Source: UBA2821 sp902763335
GTDB lineage: Bacteria > Bacillota > Clostridia > Lachnospirales > Lachnospiraceae
Direction: 5' to 3' (one strand)
Assembly: GCA_052066835.1 (NCBI GenBank)
Contig: JBQHRJ010000009.1
Length of the DNA stretch: 64,000 nucleotides
The position numbers and the translations under genes are program-made. Shown piece after piece: positions 43,007-50,751 of this stretch. The notes below the pieces were generated by a model. It was given only the letters and a program-made list of their open reading frames with translations. It ran no database searches and was not told the DNA's origin. Position 1 is the first letter of the stretch, and each line of letters opens with the position of its first letter.

Positions 43007-44058
43007 TGTTGTTCACCTCCGATTTTTAAAAATTTTCGTATATCTTCTGGTGGATACGAATAACGTATACATTCGGTTATATGTGTAAGCATCTCTGTCT
43101 CACGTTCCTGAAGGTACAGATAAGTACTGACGCAGGCGAGAGAGTAGGGATGCTGTCTGAATATCTTTACATAATGGTTGTGCATCAGATTTCTGTAGCA
43201 TTTTTCCACTGATACATCTTCAGGCGTGTCAAGACCTTTTCCGTATATGGTGGTTTTCAAAATCTTTAGAAAAGCCTCCGCATTTTCCGTATCTGCAAGT
43301 TCAACAAGTTGTTGTTTCTTTAGCTTGTAATGAACAGGTATGACCATTGATAATATATCTGATGTGGTCATGGTGTAATATTTTTTGCAACGGTAAATCC
43401 ACTGTATATTTAATAAATCAATCTTGTATCCGTAAGCATCTGTTATAACATCAAGATCCGTACCAGACATGAATTTGCCTTTTTGTTTCCAGAAGGTTTT
43501 GTACTGGAGCAGGTCAAGACTTATCTCATAGTTAAACAGGTTGTTGCCGGAGAGGTCATGGGCTTTCTTTAGAGGTGCCTCATATATGGTGCCTTCGAGG
43601 GCATTTATCAGTTCATCTATGTCAGATGCCTGACCGGCACGGGCAACAGGTATGTCTGAAAATCTTTCAAAATAAGGTTCAAGTCTGGGAATATCCACAT
43701 TTAAAGGATTGTCATTGTACATTCTTCTTAAAAATTTCTTGATAAGCCTGATTTCAAAATGCATGAAATACAGTTCAAGAAATTTTCGCTGTTTCATCGT
43801 TGAAAATGTATATATTTTTGAAAAATTTTCGTAGAGTGATACGGTAAGTACCTGCTCTAAATTCTCGCGGTGATAGAAGTCATCATCCGGCGTATCCGGA
43901 AAGAGGCCTGAATATCCGGGGTGGGATGCGAGATACTGTATGACATCGGGAACGGAGCTTAATCCGGTGATTTCGTTATATTCATCCGGAGATATCAGTT
44001 TACTCCGCATGCCGTGTATTTTTGTATTTAGTCCGCTGTAAGTAAATGAACTTCCCAT
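43003..44058 (-). CDS. atpC: V-type ATPase subunit C
   Basis: A 351-residue socket subunit (archaeal-type C, eukaryotic d homolog) that couples the central stalk to the proteolipid ring. The start SFTYSGLNTKIHGMRSKLISPDEYNEI and the helix-rich, Tyr-rich body match the family. AGGA lies before the ATG. It is four bases from the G/H gene and overlaps the I gene, so translation is coupled. Confidence 0.92.
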   Translation of the reverse strand: MGSSFTYSGLNTKIHGMRSKLISPDEYNEITGLSSVPDVIQYLASHPGYSGLFPDTPDDDFYHRENLEQVLTVSLYENFSKIYTFSTMKQRKFLELYFMHFEIRLIKKFLRRMYNDNPLNVDIPRLEPYFERFSDIPVARAGQASDIDELINALEGTIYEAPLKKAHDLSGNNLFNYEISLDLLQYKTFWKQKGKFMSGTDLDVITDAYGYKIDLLNIQWIYRCKKYYTMTTSDILSMVIPVHYKLKKQQLVELADTENAEAFLKILKTTIYGKGLDTPEDVSVEKCYRNLMHNHYVKIFRQHPYSLACVSTYLYLQERETEMLTHITECIRYSYPPEDIRKFLKIGGEQH

Positions 44059-44062
44059 ATAA

Positions 44063-44392
44063 TCAATCCTGTCTTTTTATAATAGATTCAAATATTTCAT
44101 CAGCCCATTTGTCATGATGCGTCTGATAGGATTTATCAAGCCGGGATAATTCGCTTTCAGCTTCTGATTTAATCTTCGCAAGTGCCGATTCATTTTCAGC
44201 TCTTAATTTTGATTCATATGAAGCAAGTTCGCTTTTCATATTATCCTCAAGGCTCTTGTCAAAATCCGTAGTTTTATTTTTAATAAATTCCTCATATTTT
44301 TCCTTTTCCGAATCAGTCTGTGACATGATATTGGTTGTCGCAGCATCTATTTTCGACAGTTCGGAAATAATCTGGTCTATCTGGATATCCAT
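44063..44392 (-). CDS. V-type ATPase subunit G/H (peripheral stalk coiled coil)
   Basis: 109 residues, almost entirely coiled coil (SEKEKYEEFIKNKTTDFDKSLEDNMKSELASYESKL...). It should pair with subunit E in the peripheral stalk. First gene of the operon, 43 bases from the putative promoter. A similar small gene opens many clostridial V-ATPase operons. Sequence conservation is low, so the assignment rests on position and character. Confidence 0.85.
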   Translation of the reverse strand: MDIQIDQIISELSKIDAATTNIMSQTDSEKEKYEEFIKNKTTDFDKSLEDNMKSELASYESKLRAENESALAKIKSEAESELSRLDKSYQTHHDKWADEIFESIIKRQD

Positions 44393-44434
44393 ATGTGCCT
44401 CCTGATTAGAACTTTTATATAATTTAACATATCT

Positions 44435-44464
44435 ATAATACTACTTTTTGGGCAAAATTACCAA
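44435..44464 (-). promoter_or_regulatory. Putative V-ATPase operon promoter
   Basis: On the minus strand TTGGTA, 18-base spacer, TATTAT, just upstream of the first V-ATPase gene. A moderate match. Confidence 0.45.
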
Positions 44465-44470
44465 TATTAT

Positions 44471-44643
44471 TTTAGAGGAAGACTATGTTTTTTATATATG
44501 ATGATGTTGGAGAAAAATCCCCTGCGGGGACTAGCCGAACACAAATATGTGTATTTGCAAGCTAGCTTGCAATACCACATATTGTGTTCGGCTGGTGCGT
44601 AGCACCATTTTTCTTCAACATCATCATTATGATTCCCTCTAAA
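44471..44643. repeat. Branched long inverted repeat (four-way cruciform)
   Basis: The outer arms TTTAGAGG / CCTCTAAA enclose a 20-pair stem (TGATGATGTTGGAGAAAAAT, 44499-44518, with 44607-44626, one wobble). Inside are three hairpins: CCCC-TGC-GGGG (44519-44529); a long central one starting CTAGCCGAACACAA (44531-44544) and ending TTGTGTTCGGCTGG (44582-44595) with GCAAG-CTAG-CTTGC at its tip; and GGTGC-GTA-GCACC (44594-44606). It lies between the divergent V-ATPase operon and trmB. No coding frame is supported. It could be a miniature inverted-repeat element or a structured RNA. Confidence 0.85.
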
Positions 44644-44777
44644 TCTACCATATAGATAGTTTAACGGAAAAAAATTATTATATACGAAATAAATGTTATC
44701 AGCCGATTGCAAAAAGGGAGTTTATAGTGTATATTAGCGTATTATAGAGATAAGTAACAAGAGGAAAGGTAAATGTA

Positions 44778-45416
44778 ATGAGACTTCGTAATGTAAAAGG
44801 ATCACGAGAAGAAATCCAGCTTAGTGAGTATACTGTAAATGAGCCTGAAAAATATAAGGGCAGATGGAAGGAATTGTTTGGAAATGACAATCCGGTATAT
44901 ATAGAAGTTGGTATGGGAAAAGGAAAATTTATAACCGAGATGGCACAGCTTCATCCTGAGATTAATTTTATAGGCATTGAGAAGTATTCGAGTGTGCTTA
45001 TAAGAGCGATTGAGAAGAGGAAAGAACTTGAGATAAACAATCTTATGTTCATAAGAATGGATGCTGAGAATATTGAAGATGTTTTTGAAAAAAATGAGGT
45101 AGCGGGAATTTATCTTAATTTTTCCGATCCGTGGCCGAAAGACAGACATGCCAAGAGAAGGCTTACTTCCAGACAGTTTCTTGCAAGATATGATAAGATT
45201 CTTGCTGGTGACGGTGTCATAGAATTTAAGACAGATAACAGAGATTTGTTTGATTTTTCTCTTGAGGAAGCACCGGAGGCAGGCTGGGAGATAATCGCAT
45301 CTACATATGATCTGCATGCGGATGAGAAAATGTCAGAGGGAAATGTCATGACTGAATATGAAGAAAAATTTTCATCTAAGGGAAATCCTATTCATAAGAT
45401 GATAATAAAAAGATAG
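44778..45416 (+). CDS. trmB: tRNA (guanine-46-N7)-methyltransferase TrmB
   Basis: A 212-residue SAM methyltransferase. The SAM motif is EVGMGKGKFITEMA, the family signature NFSDPWPKDRHAKRRLT, and the C-terminal block FKTDNRDLFDFSLE...TEYEEKFSSKGNPIHKM is complete. It makes m7G46 in tRNA variable loops. AAAGG lies upstream. Confidence 0.96.
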   Translation: MRLRNVKGSREEIQLSEYTVNEPEKYKGRWKELFGNDNPVYIEVGMGKGKFITEMAQLHPEINFIGIEKYSSVLIRAIEKRKELEINNLMFIRMDAENIEDVFEKNEVAGIYLNFSDPWPKDRHAKRRLTSRQFLARYDKILAGDGVIEFKTDNRDLFDFSLEEAPEAGWEIIASTYDLHADEKMSEGNVMTEYEEKFSSKGNPIHKMIIKR

Positions 45417-45431
45417 TTATGAGATGATAAC

Positions 45432-45590
45432 GTGTTTGTCAGAAGAATAAAAATGACGCTTTCGGATATAGTTATAAACAAGAGGAGACTCAACAGAAGG
45501 ATTCTTAATTTTAAGAGAGCCTGTGATGAGATAAATGATTTCCTAAACCCGAAATGTGAAAATGTATGTAAGTCAAAGTGCAAAAAATAA
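45432..45590 (+). CDS. Possible small basic protein with a Cys-rich tail
   Basis: A 52-codon frame from GTG (or 45 codons from the ATG at 45453) lying between trmB and trxA and fitting the gap exactly. It is very basic (RRIKM...NKRRLNRRILNFKRACDEI) and ends PKCENVCKSKCKK, with three closely spaced cysteines. A GAGATGA lies before the GTG and AGAAG before the ATG. The frame's length, amino-acid bias and location favour a real small gene, but homology is unknown. Confidence 0.5.
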   Translation: MFVRRIKMTLSDIVINKRRLNRRILNFKRACDEINDFLNPKCENVCKSKCKK

Positions 45591-45602
45591 TGGAGGATTA
45601 AA

Positions 45603-45923
45603 ATGATTAAAATAATAACAGAGGAAAATTATGAGCAGGAGGTACTTAAATCGGATGTACCTGTAATCGTGGATTTTTATGCAGACTGGTGCATGCCGTG
45701 TAAGATGATGGCACCGGTTCTTGAGATGATTGATAAGGAACAGGCAGGAGAGGTTAAAATCGTAAAAATAAATGTGGATGAGAATCCTAACATAACGATT
45801 AAGAACAGAGTAAGTTCAATACCTACCCTTATATTCTTCAAGGATGGAGAGACAAAGACAAGAGTAGAGGGCGCTGTATCAAAGAGTGCAGTGGAAGATA
45901 AACTTAAGAAGTGCCTTGCATAG
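45603..45923 (+). CDS. trxA: Thioredoxin
   Basis: A 106-residue thioredoxin. The active site is WCMPC (C30, C33) rather than the classic WCGPC, within VIVDFYADWCMPCKMMAPVLE. The cis-proline segment SIPTLIFFKDGE and the C-terminal helix are present. It is a cytoplasmic disulfide reductase. A GGAGG lies 8 bases before the ATG, and a strong terminator follows. Confidence 0.94.
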   Translation: MIKIITEENYEQEVLKSDVPVIVDFYADWCMPCKMMAPVLEMIDKEQAGEVKIVKINVDENPNITIKNRVSSIPTLIFFKDGETKTRVEGAVSKSAVEDKLKKCLA

Positions 45924-45942
45924 AATATCTGTGATAAGTATA

Positions 45943-46003
45943 AAAAGACCGGACGCTGCCGGATGTCATGAAATATTATGACACCGGAATCATCCGGTCT
46001 TTT
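45943..46003 (+). terminator. Terminator of trxA (bidirectional)
   Basis: The outer stem AAAAGACCGGA / TCCGGTCTTTT has an inner hairpin TGTCAT / ATGACA. It serves trxA and, on the other strand, the AI-2E family gene. Confidence 0.9.
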
Positions 46004-46031
46004 GTGTTATAGAGATATTTAAGAAAAGTAA

Positions 46032-47237
46032 TTAATCTGTCTCGTCGGAGTCTGTTGCGAAATCAGAATCCGTCAGTTGCTTTTTATCAAGTCGTCTGTT
46101 TATAAAACGCTGTATCAGATATGCGATAACAGCTACAACCGGTACTCCGAGGAACATTCCGATAACTCCGGCAGCCCATCCGCCTGCGGTAATGGCGAAT
46201 ATTATCCATACAGGTCTGAGTCCTGTACTGTCACCGAGAATCTTAGGTCCGAGGTAGAGTCCGTCAAACTGCTGTAATATAAATATCAGAATACAGAATA
46301 TTATGCAGTACTGCCATCCGGTGGTGAGACACAGTATGGCACCCGGAACGGCACCGATAAACGGTCCGAAGTACGGTATCATATTGGTAATACCAACGAT
46401 AAGACTTATGAGCAGTGAATATTTAAGTCCTGCGATATTCATAAATATAAAACATAATATACCAATAATGGTAGAATCGATGGTTTTTCCAACGATGTAC
46501 CTGCCGAATATTTTATTACATTCAAATACCGTATTAAGAAAACTGTCGGTTTTGTCTTTTGAGAAAATGGCATATAGCAGTCTCTTTACATTCAAGCTGA
46601 TAATATTTTTATCAATGAGCATATAGCATGAAACAATAATGGCAATGATAAAATTAATCGTCCATGATATCACAGAAATGGATGTGTTATATATCAGCGG
46701 TAATATTGTGCTGATTGATTTCTGCAAAAGTTCAACTATATTTTTACTGTTATTTTCAATAATGGATGATATATAAGAAAGATCTAAGTCAGGATATTTC
46801 TTATTCATTTTCTCAACGAAATCAACAATATTATCATAGTAATCCTGAGTGCCGACGTAAATATTGGTTATGCTGTCATAAAGCTCGGGTATAATGACAA
46901 CTATACATACGGCAAGTATTCCGAATACTATAAGATACGAAAACAGGATAGATAAAAATTTTCGTATGGATGCCTTCTTAATATGGCAGATTTTTTCGAA
47001 AAACTTCTTATCAAGAATTTTGATAAGCGGATTTAGCAGGTATGCTATAAAAAATCCTATGAGAAACGGGCTGAGCATCGAAAAGAAATGACTGATGTTT
47101 GTATAAGTCTCAGTCCAGTTCCAAATCAGCTTTAATAATGCGGTACAAATAACCACAGTGGCTATGACGTAAATACTGATGGTGTAGTACTGCCTGTTTT
47201 TTTGAAAAATATGTTTGTCTTTCTGGTTGTTGTCCAT
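46032..47237 (-). CDS. AI-2E family transporter (YdiK/PerM-like permease)
   Basis: 401 residues with about eight transmembrane helices in the family pattern: SHFFSMLSPFLIGFFIAYLLNPLI near the N-terminus, an extracytoplasmic helical region (150-190), then SISVISWTINFIIAIIVSCYMLIDK, VGITNMIPYFGPFIGAVPGAIL and WIIFAITAGGWAAGVIGMFLGVPVVAVI. Members export small molecules or ions; the substrate here is unknown and AI-2 transport should not be assumed. GGAGG precedes the ATG. Confidence 0.9.
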   Translation of the reverse strand: MDNNQKDKHIFQKNRQYYTISIYVIATVVICTALLKLIWNWTETYTNISHFFSMLSPFLIGFFIAYLLNPLIKILDKKFFEKICHIKKASIRKFLSILFSYLIVFGILAVCIVVIIPELYDSITNIYVGTQDYYDNIVDFVEKMNKKYPDLDLSYISSIIENNSKNIVELLQKSISTILPLIYNTSISVISWTINFIIAIIVSCYMLIDKNIISLNVKRLLYAIFSKDKTDSFLNTVFECNKIFGRYIVGKTIDSTIIGILCFIFMNIAGLKYSLLISLIVGITNMIPYFGPFIGAVPGAILCLTTGWQYCIIFCILIFILQQFDGLYLGPKILGDSTGLRPVWIIFAITAGGWAAGVIGMFLGVPVVAVIAYLIQRFINRRLDKKQLTDSDFATDSDETD

Positions 47238-47416
47238 AGGCCCCTCCGTCTTTTGATAAAATTTCAGGTGATTTTACACAAGATAAAATACAAATTCCGT
47301 CATTTTGAAAAATACCTGATGATGTATTTAACAGTATAACATAAACGCGGTATAACGTGGAAAAAAGTTCTCTTAAATATTTTTAAAAATTTTTTAAAAA
47401 TATTTTCAAAAAGTAC

Positions 47417-47445
47417 TTGCATTTTTGATTTTGTTAATGTATAAT
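47417..47445 (+). promoter_or_regulatory. tRNA-Lys promoter with AT-rich upstream element
   Basis: TTGCAT, 17-base spacer, TATAAT, about 50 bases before tRNA-Lys. Immediately upstream (47373-47410) is an almost pure A/T inverted repeat, which fits an UP element. Confidence 0.75.
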
Positions 47446-47496
47446 TACTCTTGCGTTTACGAAGTGAGTAAAATGTAAACAAAATTAAATGGACAT

Positions 47497-47569
47497 GCGC
47501 GATTAGCTCAGTTGGTAGAGCACCTGACTCTTAATCAGGGTGTCCAGGGTTCGAACCCCTGATCGCGCA
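47497..47569 (+). tRNA. tRNA-Lys (anticodon CTT)
   Basis: 73 bases. The acceptor GCGCGAT pairs with ATCGCGC; the anticodon arm is CCTGA-CTCTTAA-TCAGG (anticodon CTT, codon AAG). The D and T arms are standard. CCA is not encoded. Confidence 0.96.
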
Positions 47570-47595
47570 CTACAAGGTACCAGTTTTGCAGACGC

Positions 47596-47622
47596 AAGTG
47601 CTGCGGGGCAGGTGCTTTTTTT
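47596..47622 (+). terminator. Terminator of tRNA-Lys
   Basis: The stem AAGTGCTGC / GCAGGTGCTT, with wobble pairs and one bulge, is followed by TTTTTT. Confidence 0.65.
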
Positions 47623-47877
47623 AATGCCCGGATTTGCAAAATCTATGATAGTTTATTATTTTTTGTCTTCATTTTCAACTTTTATTTGTTTTTTTGGTTA
47701 TTTCTTGTCATTTTTATTATCTTTATAATAAATCAAATTGTCTACTTTTATTTTTAAGAAATCCCTATTGAAGTCAATTTTTAGATTTTATCAAATATAT
47801 AAATAGAGTATAAGAATATAATTAGTGCGAATCAAATGCAATTTCAAAACGAATATGGTTATAAAATATAATATGTG
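47623..47877. other. AT-rich gap after tRNA-Lys
   Basis: No supported gene or RNA. The stretch is strongly AT-rich with T tracts, followed by the promoter of the accessory pair at 47952. I saw no direct repeat of the tRNA 3' end that would mark an integrated element. Confidence 0.5.
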
Positions 47878-47906
47878 TTGCAAAATAATTAAACATATGA
47901 TATGAT
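47878..47906 (+). promoter_or_regulatory. Promoter of the membrane protein/NERD gene pair
   Basis: TTGCAA, 17-base spacer, TATGAT, 46 bases before the ATG at 47952. Confidence 0.6.
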
Positions 47907-47951
47907 TTAGTAAAAATACAATGTAAAGTAAAACACGAGAGGAGAAAAATA

Positions 47952-48959
47952 ATGGAAAAACTGAAGAAATATTCTTTTTGGGGGATTATTATTAAATTAA
48001 TGATAATATTTATGTTATTTGCCACAGTAATATGTCAATGGGTACCTGTAAATATAGCTGGATTAATAAAGACTATAGCTAGTGTGATGGTTATATGGGT
48101 GTTTGCTGATATAGTTATTTGGGGAGCTATTTATATAATTCTTGTTATGAGGCAGGGAAAACATAATATTAAGAAGTTCGATGATGAACCTTTTAATATT
48201 ATAGATCAATATAAAAACTGTTTGAAAGAAGATAATCAGTATTATAAAAGGCAAATTCAAATCATAAATTTATATTATAAAGAAGATGGAAAAGTTGATG
48301 AACTTGTAAAGAACAGACAAATAGAAAAACTTTATGTTCGTGCAGATTTTTTATTGAATAAAATTTCTATATTTGACAATTTAATGACATGTTTTAGTTC
48401 ATTAGGTATATCTGTTATCGCATCATTTATTTGCCAAATAATGGGATACAATAATCTGTTAATTGTAATTGTATGTACAGTGGTAATGTTAGTATGTTTG
48501 TTTTCAATTGCGCTGTCGAGATATGCAGAAAAAGGACAGGCTGGCTCATATTTGTATTATGTTAATACCTATGAAAGGGAGTTACTGTTAAAAAAGATAA
48601 ACAAATTAGAAGAAGAGTTAATTATCAATGATGATGACGAACAGGCTTTGGAGACAAAACAGGCTGTAATAAATGAATTAATTCGTATTAAAAATAAGAA
48701 AAAGTTAAAAAAACACAAAGAAAGATTAAAAGCAGACTTAAAGCGGGTTGGAGAACTGAATTTGTATATAGAAGATTACAGTAAGAGTTATAAAAGAAAG
48801 ATATATATAAATGGAGCTGATGCCTATTTGCTTTATGATTTGGAAAAGGGCAAAGAAAATAATTACATAGGTGAATTAAATTTGATAAATCAGGAGTATT
48901 CAATACTTTATCAAATATTGAGCAGATATGAGCTTATTTCATATAGCACAGATAGATAG
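47952..48959 (+). CDS. Membrane protein with coiled-coil cytoplasmic region, unknown family
   Basis: 335 residues. Two transmembrane pairs: FWGIIIKLMIIFMLFATVICQW plus VMVIWVFADIVIWGAIYIILV near the N-terminus, and LGISVIASFICQIMG plus NNLLIVIVCTVVMLVCLFSIAL at about 145-195. A charged helical coiled coil follows (LLLKKINKLEEELIINDDDEQALE...NKKKLKKHKERLKADLKRV). No catalytic motif. GGAG lies 7 bases upstream of the ATG. It stands directly upstream of a NERD-domain gene with the same orientation and low-GC composition, and may form an operon with it. I do not recognise the family. Confidence 0.72.
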   Translation: MEKLKKYSFWGIIIKLMIIFMLFATVICQWVPVNIAGLIKTIASVMVIWVFADIVIWGAIYIILVMRQGKHNIKKFDDEPFNIIDQYKNCLKEDNQYYKRQIQIINLYYKEDGKVDELVKNRQIEKLYVRADFLLNKISIFDNLMTCFSSLGISVIASFICQIMGYNNLLIVIVCTVVMLVCLFSIALSRYAEKGQAGSYLYYVNTYERELLLKKINKLEEELIINDDDEQALETKQAVINELIRIKNKKKLKKHKERLKADLKRVGELNLYIEDYSKSYKRKIYINGADAYLLYDLEKGKENNYIGELNLINQEYSILYQILSRYELISYSTDR

Positions 48960-49021
48960 AATGATTGCGAGAGTGAGAAAAATGCAATAAATAATAAAAT
49001 AACAAGGAGGAATAATTGACT

Positions 49022-49690
49022 ATGGGAATTATCAACAGACTTTTAGGATTGGAGCCGGGCATAATCAAACAGATTGGACATGGATTAAAAACAGGCTGCG
49101 ATATAGGTGAGATGGGTGAGTGGATATCTGAATATATGGTTAATAATGGGTTTATAAAAGGCCATTTTAAGACTTTGAGAAATATTTATGTGCCGCATAA
49201 GGGTAGAACATCGGAAATAGATTTATTGATAATACATGAAAAAGGCCTGTTTATTTTGGAATCAAAAAATTATTCGGGTTGGATTTTTGGAAGTGAAAAT
49301 CATGGATATTGGACTCAGTCGTTGCCTAATAAACAGAAAAATAAATTTTACAATCCCATCAAACAGAATCGAACTCACATAACGGCTTTGTCTAATTTTT
49401 TAGACATTGATAAAGATAAATTTATGTCATTTATTGTATTTTCGGAGCGGTGTGAACTTAAAAAAGTTCCTAAGGATACAGAGGAATATAAAATTTTTAA
49501 AAGAAATTTGTTGCATAGAATATTAAGAATGGAACTTGAGAAAAGACAGGTAATTTTTACTCCTGACAGAGTCGATGAAATTACTGCTAAATTACAGTCT
49601 TTGACGGAAGTGTCAGATGAGGTTAAGTGTGAGCATGTAGATAATATTAATGCTCGTTTTAATAAGCCATATATTACCATAATTAAATAA
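49022..49690 (+). CDS. NERD-domain (nuclease-related) protein
   Basis: 222 residues. The NERD domain runs from about 28 to 150: GEMGEWISEYMV, LRNIYVPHKGRTSEIDLLIIHEKGLFILESKNYSGWIFG, then YWTQS and FYNPIKQNRTHITAL. The putative PD-(D/E)xK nuclease residues D67, E80 and K82 are all present. No other domain is attached. ATG 49022 is 11 bases after AGGAGG; a TTG at 49016 sits 5 bases after it and could be the true start. It is possibly a DNA-processing or defence-related nuclease working with the membrane protein upstream; that is inference from linkage. Confidence 0.82.
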   Translation: MGIINRLLGLEPGIIKQIGHGLKTGCDIGEMGEWISEYMVNNGFIKGHFKTLRNIYVPHKGRTSEIDLLIIHEKGLFILESKNYSGWIFGSENHGYWTQSLPNKQKNKFYNPIKQNRTHITALSNFLDIDKDKFMSFIVFSERCELKKVPKDTEEYKIFKRNLLHRILRMELEKRQVIFTPDRVDEITAKLQSLTEVSDEVKCEHVDNINARFNKPYITIIK

Positions 49691-49697
49691 TCTTTTT

Positions 49698-49732
49698 AAA
49701 ATTTGGGGAGGAAATTTACCCCTCCTCAAATT
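49698..49732 (-). terminator. Terminator of the C39-like peptidase gene
   Basis: The stem AATTTGGGGAGG / CCTCCTCAAATT (one G-T pair) has T and A tracts on the minus-strand exit side. It overlaps the last codons of the peptidase gene and also separates the convergent NERD gene. Confidence 0.7.
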
Positions 49733-50582
49733 CCCACAAGTTTTTTATCTGCCCCTCTATCCTGTCATAGCTCCACAGTAACTTGCTTCTTATAGGACTG
49801 TTGGGATCATTTACTATGAACTTGCCGTTTTTAACGCCGGTAAGGACTATAAGGTGGCCGGTTGTTGTAAAATCACCTTTGGCCATGCTGCATATGATAG
49901 GGTGACCGGATTCCAGTGCGGATTTCATGCTTGATTCATCAAGGGGAAGTTCAGAGCCTGATATTTCGAATTCAGAAACACCGGTTGTAAAAAATGACCA
50001 GCTTGTGCCGTCCTGAAAGTAACCATTTTCATCAGCGTATTTAGCTACTGTGTATGGCGTAATGTCACTCCGACCGGTGAGACCTGCCACTACCATCGAC
50101 ACACAGGTAGGACCACAGCCGTTGATAGCTATGGTATCATCGCCATACATTCCATACCCCCAGCGTTTGTCATATTGAAGCAGCAGCGGAAATGTACCCT
50201 TAGTCATATCACCTATCGAATCTGAATAAACTTCTCCACGGCAAGTGGGATAATCAAGCACATAATCAAGCATATCGGGATTGTTTGAGAGCATTACCAT
50301 TAATACATCCGGATAATCCTGACGATGGTCAAGAACTGTCTGGTAATCATCATTCTGATGTGCTGTGGTTGAGAGATTGCTCATGGCATCATCACTGTTA
50401 GATACTGTTTCGGGCAGTGAATATGTGTCGGCATCATAGTAAATACCGGGAAAAATTTTGTTTTCCCGATTTTTTTTAATGGTTATTATAATGCATATTG
50501 CCAGAATGGCAAATGCCGGTATTAGAAGTAATGGCTTTTTTGATTTTCTCTTTTTACGTCGTTTAATAGGTCTGTTTGTCAT
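49716..50582 (-). CDS. C39-like peptidase, membrane-anchored
   Basis: About 288 residues. A short basic start (TNRPIKRRKKRKSKK) and one transmembrane helix (PLLLIPAFAILAICIIITI) place the rest outside. The C-terminal papain-like domain (about 145-288) has the catalytic Cys in NGCGPTCVSMV, His in TGHLIVLTGV and the third residue region FIVNDPN. It also carries the entry LLLQYDKRWGYGMYG seen in C39_2 proteins. It may cleave cell-wall or secreted peptides. The start is uncertain: ATG 50582 has GGAG 11 bases upstream. It sits next to the VanSR-like genes but has its own terminator. Confidence 0.8.
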   Translation of the reverse strand: MTNRPIKRRKKRKSKKPLLLIPAFAILAICIIITIKKNRENKIFPGIYYDADTYSLPETVSNSDDAMSNLSTTAHQNDDYQTVLDHRQDYPDVLMVMLSNNPDMLDYVLDYPTCRGEVYSDSIGDMTKGTFPLLLQYDKRWGYGMYGDDTIAINGCGPTCVSMVVAGLTGRSDITPYTVAKYADENGYFQDGTSWSFFTTGVSEFEISGSELPLDESSMKSALESGHPIICSMAKGDFTTTGHLIVLTGVKNGKFIVNDPNSPIRSKLLWSYDRIEGQIKNLWEFEEG

Positions 50583-50751
50583 AGTTAACCACGCTCCATT
50601 CATATAAAAATATTTAGTAAAAAAAACAATCATTTGAACTGATAGCAGGATTGTATCAGATTACAAATGATTGTTCTTTAAAATAATCCTATTTAATTCT
50701 TAATATATTCTTAAGACAGAGCAGGAATATAAGATAATCCAATGTCAAATA

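Noticed and set aside
44471..44643. The branched repeat as a CRISPR array or insertion sequence
   Set aside because: There are no regular spacers and no transposase frame; it is a single palindromic unit.
46032..47237. Calling the permease a quorum-sensing AI-2 exporter
   Set aside because: The family name is historical; members export varied ions and solutes, and no luxS or quorum genes are adjacent.
47540..47728. A 62-codon frame starting MSRVRTPD
   Set aside because: It begins inside tRNA-Lys (the T-arm) and runs over its terminator; an artefact common at tRNA genes.
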